In this document: one piece after another, positions 33,207-42,239 of the stretch | Layout of the letters: every line of letters starts with the position of its first letter | How positions within the stretch are numbered: position 1 is the first letter of the stretch | Source: Mesorhizobium erdmanii USDA 3471 | GTDB lineage: Bacteria > Pseudomonadota > Alphaproteobacteria > Rhizobiales > Rhizobiaceae | Reading direction: 5' to 3' | DNA: 64,000 nucleotides | Assembly (NCBI RefSeq): GCF_000472705.1 | Contig: NZ_AXAE01000032.1 | Location: 1 to 64,000, forward strand | Made by a program: the position numbers and the translations under genes | The notes under the pieces: generated by a model | The model's database searches: none | Seen by the model: the letters and a program-made list of their open reading frames with translations, nothing else | What the model was told of the DNA's origin: nothing

Positions 33207-33331
33207 GCGAGGCACCCCACATCGCCTTCCGCTGTTGCTTCGCCGTGATTGATCATGGCCTTCCTTAGCTTCGCGCCACAGGCTGCGCAATCGGACGCCG
33301 CGTCGCGGCCTTCATAACGCTGCGGCCACAT
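33203..33331 (-). CDS. Unknown 42-residue ORF in the place of ccmC
   Basis: Runs from an ATG sharing one base with the ccmB stop (TGATG) to a TGA overlapping the ccmD start (ATGA). It encodes 42 residues with three Cys (DCAACGAK and DVGCLA) and no membrane helix. Both overlaps are perfect, so it is probably translated. It is not CcmC, which is about 240 residues with six helices and a Trp-rich WGTWWVWD loop. Could be a leftover of a deletion or a genuine micropeptide. Confidence 0.5.
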   Translation of the reverse strand: MWPQRYEGRDAASDCAACGAKLRKAMINHGEATAEGDVGCLA

Positions 33332-33996
33332 CAATCCGTTCCATGACGCAGCGCCAGCGCTGCCGAAACCGGACCCAGCACGGCAAGAAACAACGTCAGC
33401 GCGGCAAGAATGAGGAAAGGCTGCAGGAACGGGTCGGGATCGGCAGTTGCGCCGTAGCTCGCCGAAACGCCGAAGATCAGCACCGGGATGGTCAGCGGCA
33501 GCACCAGCACCGAGATCAACAGCCCGCCGCGCGGCAGCGCCACCGCCACGGCGGCACCAGCGGCCCCGATGAAGGTGATGGCCGGCGTGCCGACCAGCAG
33601 CGTCAGCGCCGTGGCGCCTATTGCCACCGGCTCCATGTTCATGAACAGGCCGAGTAGCGGCGCGGCTATGACCAGCGGCAGCACGCTGCCCGCCCAATGC
33701 GCCAGGCATTTCACCAGCACCGTCAGCGCCAGCATTTGGCGATCGTTGCCAAGCACCAGGAGATCGAGCGAGCCGTCCTCGCGGTCGGCCTGGAACAGCC
33801 GGTCGAGCCCGAGCAGGCAGGCAAGCAGCGCGCCGATCCACAGGATCGCCGGACCGATGCGGGCAAGCAGCTTCAAATCCGGTCCGACGCCGAACGGAAT
33901 GGTGGCGATGACGGCAAGGAAGAAGATCACGCCGGTCAGCGCACCGCCGCCGGCGCGGATCGATAGGCGAATGTCGCGGGCGAAGAGGGACCACAT
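33331..33996 (-). CDS. ccmB: Heme exporter permease CcmB
   Basis: 221 residues, six hydrophobic segments. FARDIRLSIRAGGGALTGVIFFLAV at the start, LFQADREDGSLDLLVLG, the characteristic KCLAHWAGSVLPLVIAAPLLG, and LPLTIPVLIFGVSA match CcmB. With CcmA it forms the ABC module that loads heme on CcmE. A 160-bp palindromic element lies between ccmA and ccmB. Confidence 0.94.
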   Translation of the reverse strand: MWSLFARDIRLSIRAGGGALTGVIFFLAVIATIPFGVGPDLKLLARIGPAILWIGALLACLLGLDRLFQADREDGSLDLLVLGNDRQMLALTVLVKCLAHWAGSVLPLVIAAPLLGLFMNMEPVAIGATALTLLVGTPAITFIGAAGAAVAVALPRGGLLISVLVLPLTIPVLIFGVSASYGATADPDPFLQPFLILAALTLFLAVLGPVSAALALRHGTD

Positions 33997-34033
33997 TTAC
34001 GATATGGTCCCTAATTGAGGCTGGCGTTCCTTC

Positions 34034-34193
34034 GCGCCTCCCTCTGTCCTGCCGGACATCTCCCCCACGAGTGGGGAGATTGGCAGCTTCGGCGCTCCGC
34101 TCACCTTTACGACGCTGGTCATTGGCGAAATCGCCGGAGACAGCTGATCTCCCCCCTTGTGGGGGAGATGTCCGGCAGGACAGAGGGGGGCGC
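34034..34193. mobile_element. 160-bp MITE-like palindromic element (family D)
   Basis: 33-bp terminal inverted repeats, 34034-34066 and 34161-34193, match at 32 of 33 positions. They contain CTCTGTCCTGCCGGACATC and end in runs of C/G; each arm also carries its own small hairpin (CTCCCC...GGGGAG). No coding capacity. Inserted between ccmA and ccmB, which are normally adjacent. Confidence 0.85.
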
Positions 34194-34208
34194 CGTAGAG
34201 TGCTGTCA

Positions 34209-34817
34209 TCAAGACGCCTGCCCCATCCTCAATTCCTTCGCCCCTTCCAGCCCTAACGGCAAATGCGTCGCCGCAACGATCATCCCACCCCCAGCGCAAT
34301 GCCTCGTCATCAGCCCCGCGAATCGCTCCTCCGAAGCCTTGTCTAACCCCGCTGTCGGCTCATCGAGCAACCACAACGGCCTAGGGCTGACCAGAAGCTT
34401 GGCGATCGCCGCCCGGCGCCTTTGCCCTGTCGAGAGGTAGCCGAACGGAAGATGGCCGATGCCGGCTAGCCCGACGGTTTCCAGCGCGTCTTCGACGCTC
34501 GAATCGCCACCGCCATTGAAGTCGCGCCAGAATCGCAAATTTTCCGCCACGCTGAGCGCCGGCTTCATCGCGTTCTGATGACCAAGATAATGACAGGCCG
34601 CGGCGATCGAAGGAAAGTCGTCGCCGCCCCCTTCGATCCGCAGCTGGCCTTCGGCCTTCGGCAGCAGCCCGGCGATGATCCTGAGCAAGGTCGATTTGCC
34701 TGACCCGTTCGGCCCTGTCACCACCAGCGCCTGCCCGTCCTCGAGCGCAAAGCCGAGGCCGGAGAAAACCGTCTCGCCGCCGCGTTCGCCGCCCAGATTT
34801 TCGGCGATAAGCCGCAT
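34209..34817 (-). CDS. ccmA: Heme exporter ATP-binding protein CcmA
   Basis: 202 residues, ABC ATPase of cytochrome c maturation. Walker A GPNGSGKST at 35-43, signature LSTGQRRRAAIAKLL, Walker B PLWLLDEPTAGLD, H-loop AATHLPLG. Starts at ATG 34817, where ABC homology begins; the frame is open for 78 more codons upstream without ABC features. First gene of the ccm run; its promoter shares the divergent region with acnA. Confidence 0.93.
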   Translation of the reverse strand: MRLIAENLGGERGGETVFSGLGFALEDGQALVVTGPNGSGKSTLLRIIAGLLPKAEGQLRIEGGGDDFPSIAAACHYLGHQNAMKPALSVAENLRFWRDFNGGGDSSVEDALETVGLAGIGHLPFGYLSTGQRRRAAIAKLLVSPRPLWLLDEPTAGLDKASEERFAGLMTRHCAGGGMIVAATHLPLGLEGAKELRMGQAS

Positions 34818-34884
34818 CCCTCGCCTGCCCTGAAAACAATGTTTCGCGAGCGCTGCCGCATCGCACAAATTTGCTCTCCAACTG

Positions 34885-34901
34885 TCTAGAACTATTCCAG
34901 A
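34885..34901. promoter_or_regulatory. Candidate Irr iron-control element (ICE box) at acnA
   Basis: TCTAGAA-CTA-TTCCAGA, an imperfect dyad that fits the rhizobial Irr box pattern TTTAGAA-N3-TTCTAAA at most positions. It lies just before a -10-like CTATAT at 34909-34914, so bound protein would cover the core promoter of acnA. Irr controls iron-dependent genes in Rhizobiales, and aconitase is a 4Fe-4S enzyme. Confidence 0.5.
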
Positions 34902-35102
34902 AAATTCTCTATATGCGGTGCATCCGTGCCAGCGGTCGGCGCGGGAACAGAATTTGCGCCGAACCAGCGCACGCGCCGCCTTGAACGGCTCGGGTTGCTT
35001 GGGAACGGACAGCGGAAATGGCCGTACCCGCACCTTTGCGCGTGATTGCATGCCATCGGCGTCCGTTCCCTTTCAGGCTGAACAGACAAGGACGGATCGC
35101 AC

Positions 35103-37793
<2,691 letters not shown>

Positions 37794-37808
37794 GGCAGCA
37801 AGGGAATA

Positions 37809-37916
37809 AGGCAGTAGGGCAGTAAGGGAGTAGGAAAGAGGACACCCTACTGCCCTACTGCCCTACTGCCCTACTGCCCTACTGCCCTACTGCCCTACTG
37901 CCCTACTGCCCTACTA
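37809..37916. repeat. 8-bp tandem array with complementary leader arm
   Basis: CCCTACTG is repeated head to tail eight times without error (37845-37908) and once more with a final A (37909-37916). Upstream, 37809-37833 holds degenerate units of the reverse complement (CAGTAGGG, CAGTAAGGG), so the region can fold into a long hairpin between the convergent acnA and ceramidase-like genes. Confidence 0.93.
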
Positions 37917-38583
37917 TCCTCCCTTTCGGCGCCCCATACCGCGCCGTCGCCGCCAGCAGCACCCCCAGCATCAGCCCGTTGAAGATGTGCCAGAGGAAGT
38001 GCGTGCCGAGCGGAAAGCTGGCGCAGACCATCGGGTCGATCATGCGGCAGATGGCGGACACGACGAAGATCGCCGACCCCGTCAGATTGTACCAGCCGGC
38101 CCGGTTGCCGGTGGCCGTCACCCAGATGCCAAAGAAGGCGAGCGCCAGGAATGGCGGCAGGTAGCTCGTCGTGCCGTTCGACGCCTGGCGCAGCCAGTCC
38201 GGCACGGCGAAGGTGAGCGCGCCGGCCACTGCGTAGAAGACGACGAAGATCGCGGTCGCCTTGCCCCAGCCCATGCCGAGGAAGCGACGCAGGTTGAGCA
38301 GCGTATAGGCGAGTGTGAAGCCGGCGATCGGCAGGATATCGGCCCAGATCGTGCCCCTGGTGGCAAAGGTATGGAATATGGTCGAGCCGACGCCGATCGC
38401 CACCACCCACCAGGCCAGCACCTCGGCGAATGTACCGGCCTTGCACCGCCGTACTTCCCGCACACCCCATAATCCTGCCGCAATGAAAACGAGGTTGGTC
38501 AAAGCATTCGTCGGCTCGGCCCAAAGTTCCGGCCCGGTCCGCTCGCAATAGAGACCGACCGGGGTCAGGAGAGTTTGCCACAT
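37903..38583 (-). CDS. Ceramidase-domain (CREST superfamily) membrane protein
   Basis: 226 residues, seven hydrophobic helices. The alkaline-ceramidase metal motifs are present: CERTGPELWAEPTNALTNL near residue 13 (Glu, Asn), GSTIFHTFA with Ser and His near 68-72, and GTHFLWHIFNG near 195 with the paired His. So a zinc-dependent amidase of the ACER/PAQR-like CREST superfamily is likely; bacterial substrates are uncertain. The last codons, VGQ-stop, lie inside the 8-bp tandem array, so its C-terminus has been set by the repeat. Confidence 0.87.
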   Translation of the reverse strand: MWQTLLTPVGLYCERTGPELWAEPTNALTNLVFIAAGLWGVREVRRCKAGTFAEVLAWWVVAIGVGSTIFHTFATRGTIWADILPIAGFTLAYTLLNLRRFLGMGWGKATAIFVVFYAVAGALTFAVPDWLRQASNGTTSYLPPFLALAFFGIWVTATGNRAGWYNLTGSAIFVVSAICRMIDPMVCASFPLGTHFLWHIFNGLMLGVLLAATARYGAPKGRIVGQ

Positions 38584-38760
38584 GGTGATGATGCCACTCC
38601 CAATCGAACCGCGCCGTGAAATGCAGTGTCTCTCCTATTGCGGCCTTACCTGTGGCTGCAATGGCAAAATTTCACCGCAACGTGACTTCCCGTTGACTTC
38701 CGCTTCTGCCACATATTTCAGACAATCAGAACAAAGCCGGCGCCACCGGCGGGAATTGGA

Positions 38761-39546
38761 ATGATCATGGCCTGGCGAAGATCACTTTGGCTGGCGGCTT
38801 TTGCGCTGGCCTTACCGGCTTTTGCCGGTGCCGGCCATGCCGGCGAGGCCGAAAGAACTCAGGCCGAAAAATCCCTACCCGACAAGCCGCTCGGCGTGGT
38901 GGAACTGTTCACCAGCCAGGGCTGCAGTTCCTGCCCGCCGGCCGATGCATTCTTCGCCGAACTCGCCACCAAGGAAGACATCGTCGCGCTCTCCTATCAC
39001 GTCGACTATTGGGACTATCTCGGCTGGAAGGACACGCTGAGCCGCAAGGAAAACACCGAGCGGCAAAATGACTACATGCGTGCCTTCGGCAGCCGCTCGG
39101 TCTATACGCCACAGGCAGTGCTCAATGGCCGTGTCCACGTCAACGGCGCCAATCGCGGTGAGGTCGACGGCGCGCTGGCCCGTATGGCGAGATCCGGCGA
39201 AGGCATGCATGTGCCGGTCAAGGTCAGCCGCACCAGCGACCGCGTGATCATCGATGCCGGCGATGCCGGCGCCGGTCCGAGCGACGCCCATGTCGTGATC
39301 GTCTATTTCGATGCGCCGCAGACGATCAAGATCGCCCAGGGCGAGAATTCTGGCCGCAAGATGACCTACTGGAACGCGGTCACCGGCATCCAGACCGCCG
39401 GCATGTGGCACGGCAAGGCGCAACGCTATGAATTGCCGCTGAGCGAGATAACCAAAAAGGGCGGTTGCGCCGTGCTGTTGCAGTCCGTCGGCAGGGACGG
39501 CATGCCGGGGCCCATCCTCGGCGCCGCCGTTGTTCATAAGCCGTAG
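38761..39546 (+). CDS. DUF1223 exported thioredoxin-like protein
   Basis: 261 residues. Signal peptide (SLWLAAFALALPAFAGAGHA), then VVELFTSQGCSSCPPADAFFAELA with CSSC, the DUF1223 hallmark, followed by ALSYHVDYWDYLGWKDTLS and SVYTPQAVLNGRVHVNG. The fold is thioredoxin-like; function unknown. Two in-frame ATG (38761, 38767) are possible; the first has the better GGA spacing. Monocistronic. Confidence 0.9.
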   Translation: MIMAWRRSLWLAAFALALPAFAGAGHAGEAERTQAEKSLPDKPLGVVELFTSQGCSSCPPADAFFAELATKEDIVALSYHVDYWDYLGWKDTLSRKENTERQNDYMRAFGSRSVYTPQAVLNGRVHVNGANRGEVDGALARMARSGEGMHVPVKVSRTSDRVIIDAGDAGAGPSDAHVVIVYFDAPQTIKIAQGENSGRKMTYWNAVTGIQTAGMWHGKAQRYELPLSEITKKGGCAVLLQSVGRDGMPGPILGAAVVHKP

Positions 39547-39551
39547 AGACG

Positions 39552-39722
39552 CCCTTGTCCTTCTCCCTTGTGGAAGAAGGGTGGATCGACGCGCAGCGCC
39601 GAAACGGTTGAGGGGTGCGTGACGGAATGAGGCGGCGACCATTTCAAGCAATCGCCAGGCTGGAACACCGCTCATCCGACCTAGCTTCGCGAGGCCACCT
39701 TCTCCCGCAAGGGGAGAGGGAC
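39552..39722. repeat. RIME-like intergenic palindrome (family E)
   Basis: CTTGTCCTTCTCCCTTGTGG at the left and CCACCTTCTCCCGCAAGGGG at the right, with a middle GCGCAGCGCCGAAACGGTTGAGGG. The ends and the CTTCTCCC-GGGGAGA words resemble rhizobial RIME elements. Single copy in this window. Confidence 0.6.
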
Positions 39723-39745
39723 AGGCGGCGCCGGAACCCGCTCAA

Positions 39746-39900
39746 CAAAAAACCGACGTCAGCTTGCTTCTGACGCCGGTCATTTAGGTTTTGGGATCGT
39801 CGCACCCGATTCTTCCGAGGAAAAACCGAGGTTGGTTCGATCCGACGCAGACCCGTGGGCGGGGGGCTTGGGGTTTACGAGCCGGTGCCGGACCGAACCG
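39746..39900 (-). ncRNA. Candidate small RNA ending in an orphan terminator
   Basis: On the minus strand ACCGGCGTCAG-AAGCAAG-CTGACGTCGGT followed by six T (39747-39780) is a good intrinsic terminator with one mismatch, yet no minus-strand gene lies upstream for 650 bp. The region before it holds CCTCGG and TTTCCTCGGA, which could pair with ribosome-binding sites. The 5' end is a guess. It could instead belong to a short untranslated transcript or a repeat. Confidence 0.35.
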
Positions 39901-40120
39901 TCTCAGGCAACGCCGCTAAATTCGTCGGACATTGGGGCATGAGCGCGGATAAAAAAAGGCAGAAATGTGGCGAAGCATCACCAATTCCAACAAGCAACGT
40001 TACAAAAGTGACTGGACGCATCGGAAACCGCGCACCCCTGCCCTCTCGCCACGGCTCTTGCAATTGCAGCGCGAAGGGGCCAATTTTGGTTGGCAAAGAT
40101 TCATTTTGAAGGATCGAGGC

Positions 40121-40507
40121 ATGACTGACGACAGCGGCGGGACGGGGGATGGTGACGCATCCGCGATATTGATCCCGCTGCACGAGGCGCGCAGCGCACG
40201 CCTCGACCAGCCGGTGCGCTTCGATCGGCGTGAACTGGACCAGATCCTCAGGCTCTACGGACGCATGGTCGCCGCCAATGAATGGCGCGACTACGCCATC
40301 GACCATCTCACCGACAGGGCGGTGTTTTCCGTCTTCCGCCGCGCCAGCGAAGTGCCGCTGTTCCAGATCGTCAAGGATCCGAAACTGGCCCGCAAACAGG
40401 GCGCCTTCGCCGTCATCGCTGCCGGCGGGCGCATCCTCAAACGCGGCCAGGAGCTTGGCCGCGTGCTTGGCGTCTTCGACAGCAAGCTCAGGGTTGTCGA
40501 GGCTTGA
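40121..40507 (+). CDS. DUF2794 domain-containing protein
   Basis: 128 residues. VRFDRRELDQILRLYGRMVAANEWRDYAIDHLTDRAVFSVFRRASEVPLF matches DUF2794, an alphaproteobacterial family of ~110 residues, to its end at LGRVLGVFDSKLRVVEA. No signal peptide. Function unknown. GGATCGAGGC before ATG 40121 serves as ribosome site. Confidence 0.9.
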   Translation: MTDDSGGTGDGDASAILIPLHEARSARLDQPVRFDRRELDQILRLYGRMVAANEWRDYAIDHLTDRAVFSVFRRASEVPLFQIVKDPKLARKQGAFAVIAAGGRILKRGQELGRVLGVFDSKLRVVEA

Positions 40508-40558
40508 GCTGGAAGGCGAAAGAGGACATCCGTCAGTCTTCAACTCCCTTCCTTTCAA

Positions 40559-41128
40559 TTACCTTCCCTCCCGAAATCTCCGTTCCGGCAACGAATCCGG
40601 ATCGGGCGCGACCGACGCGCCGCCATTCAGCGACAGCTGCATGAACACCGTATCCAGCCAGCGTCCATGCTTGTAGCCGGAGCCTTCGAGCCGGCCCGAA
40701 TGACGAAAGCCGAGCTTTTCGTGCAGCCTCACCGAGGCGCTGTCGGGATGACCGTCGCCGATCACCGCGACGATCTGGCGGAAGCCTGCCACCTCGGCCG
40801 CGGCGATCAGGCTCTTCATCAGCTGGAGACCGACACCCTGGCCCTTGGCCTCGGGCGCGACATAGACCGAATCCTCGACGATGAAGCGATAGGCCGGGCG
40901 TGGCCGGAAGGCGCCGGCATAGGCATAGCCCAGCACCGCGCCGTCCTTCTGCGCCACCAGATACGGGAAGCCGCCGGCCGTGAGAGTGGCGAATCGCGTG
41001 CCCATCTCGGCTCGGCTGGGCGGCTCCAGTTCGTAGCTCGCCGTGCCATGCGTCACCGCGTCGGCGTAGATTTCGGTGATGGCATCGAGGTCGTCCGCCC
41101 TGGCCGTCCGAATCACGGTATTGCTCAT
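40559..41128 (-). CDS. GNAT-family N-acetyltransferase (Pat/Bar-like)
   Basis: 189 residues. IRTARADDLDAITEIYADAVTHGTASYELEPP is typical of phosphinothricin-acetyltransferase-like enzymes; EDSVYVAPEAKGQGVGLQLMKSLI holds the acetyl-CoA motif (Q/RxxGxG/A), and VIGDGHPDSASVRLHEKLGFRHSGRLEGSGYKHGRWLDTVFMQ the family end. Likely acetylates methionine derivatives or phosphinothricin-like amines, not proved here. Encoded alone, its terminator not evident. Confidence 0.9.
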   Translation of the reverse strand: MSNTVIRTARADDLDAITEIYADAVTHGTASYELEPPSRAEMGTRFATLTAGGFPYLVAQKDGAVLGYAYAGAFRPRPAYRFIVEDSVYVAPEAKGQGVGLQLMKSLIAAAEVAGFRQIVAVIGDGHPDSASVRLHEKLGFRHSGRLEGSGYKHGRWLDTVFMQLSLNGGASVAPDPDSLPERRFREGR

Positions 41129-41180
41129 TCTTTATGCAAGCCTTCTGTCTGCCTCGGATAACAGCAAACGCCGGCGCAAA

Positions 41181-41211
41181 AGAAAAGGGCGGCCGTTGGG
41201 CCGCCCCTTCC
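41181..41211 (-). terminator. Rho-independent terminator of the ybhL gene
   Basis: On the minus strand GGGCGGCC-(CAAC)-GGCCGCCC followed by TTTTCTTTT. Lies about 40 bp after the YbhL stop. Confidence 0.9.
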
Positions 41212-41249
41212 AAACCCGATGGTCCAGTCAGACCACGATGCGGACTGCC

Positions 41250-42023
41250 TTAACGGCGGTCGCCCATGAACTGCAGCAGGAACATGAACAGGTTGATGAA
41301 GTCGAGATAGAGCCTCAGCGCGCCCATGATGGCCTTGCGGCCGGCGACATCGGAAGCGTCTCCGTCGAAATACATTTCCTTGATCTTCTGCGTGTCGTAG
41401 GCGGTGAGGCCGGCGAACACCAGCACGCCGATCGCCGAGACGGCGAAGGACAGCGCCGACGACTGCAGGAAGATATTGATCACCATCGCGATGATGATGC
41501 CGAACACGCCCATGATCAGGAACGAGCCCATCGCCGTCAGGTCGCGCTTGGTCGTGTAGCCGAACAGCGACAGCGCGCCGAAGGCGGCCGCGGTGGCGAA
41601 GAAGGTCTGCGAAATGCTGGCCGTGGTGTAGACCAGGAAGATCGACGACAGCGACAGGCCGACGAGGCCGGCATAGACCCAGAACGTGGTCTGCGCGGCG
41701 GCGACGCTCATCGACTGGATCCTGAACGACAGGAAGAACACGGCGGCCAGCGGCGCCAGCATCACCACCCAGCGCAGCGGCGAGCCGAAGATCGCGTAGC
41801 CGAAGGAGGTCAGCATTTCGCCACTCGGCAGCGTTGCGACAGCCGAGGCCGGATCGGTGGTGGTGGCCAGCATGATCGTGCCGATGGCGGCAAGGCCGGT
41901 GATGACGAGGCCGAGCCCCATCAGATTGTAGACCTTGATCATGTAGGCGCGCAGGCCCTGATCGATGTCTGCGCGAACGCCGGGCACCGCCGACGTCTGA
42001 TAGTTGCGAATGGGATCAGCCAT
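41250..42023 (-). CDS. ybhL: BAX inhibitor-1 family membrane protein (YbhL)
   Basis: 257 residues, seven membrane helices. DQGLRAYMIKVYNLMGLGLVITGLAA starts the family; FAGLTAYDTQKIKEMYF carries the conserved Asp pair thought to gate proton-coupled Ca2+ leak in the BsYetJ homologue. C-terminus LYLDFINLFMFLLQFMG fits. Preceded by a structured leader of the kind described upstream of rhizobial ybhL genes, and closed by its own terminator, so a single-gene unit. Confidence 0.93.
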   Translation of the reverse strand: MADPIRNYQTSAVPGVRADIDQGLRAYMIKVYNLMGLGLVITGLAAIGTIMLATTTDPASAVATLPSGEMLTSFGYAIFGSPLRWVVMLAPLAAVFFLSFRIQSMSVAAAQTTFWVYAGLVGLSLSSIFLVYTTASISQTFFATAAAFGALSLFGYTTKRDLTAMGSFLIMGVFGIIIAMVINIFLQSSALSFAVSAIGVLVFAGLTAYDTQKIKEMYFDGDASDVAGRKAIMGALRLYLDFINLFMFLLQFMGDRR

Positions 42024-42039
42024 TGGAATCCTCTATTGC

Positions 42040-42100
42040 TTCTGTCCCGTCCGGTGTCGGGCCTCTTGCGGGCCCAGGCGCCGCTGGCGGGACTCCAGCA
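42040..42100 (-). ncRNA. Putative ybhL leader RNA
   Basis: Just before the ybhL start, the minus strand has GTCCCG (42093-42088) pairing with CGGGAC (42049-42044), and inside it a GGGCC...GGCCC hairpin. A structured ybhL leader is known in Rhizobiales from comparative work on alphaproteobacteria. Position and strand fit; I could not match the full consensus from memory. Confidence 0.55.
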
Positions 42101-42239
42101 TGCCTGTGGCGAAATATGATGGTTATTCGCGTCAAGAACAAGACCGTAACGGCATGTAACGGTTCGTGAGGGCCCAAATCGCGGTTTCCGGGGCTTTCCA
42201 GCCCGCATCCTTACCAAGATTTAATCCGAGATGGCCGCT

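Noticed and set aside
33203..33331. The 42-codon ORF as a ccmC remnant
   Set aside because: No CcmC helix or WWD motif is present, so I do not call it ccmC; kept as an unknown ORF.
37845..37916. CRISPR-like repeat array
   Set aside because: Units are 8 bp with no spacers and there are no cas genes; it is a simple tandem repeat.
39825..39855. GGTTCGATCC word on the plus strand, like a tRNA T-loop
   Set aside because: No matching acceptor, D or anticodon arms could be built around it.
39855..40109. 84-codon plus-strand ORF before the DUF2794 gene
   Set aside because: No family pattern and no good start context; lies opposite the candidate small RNA.
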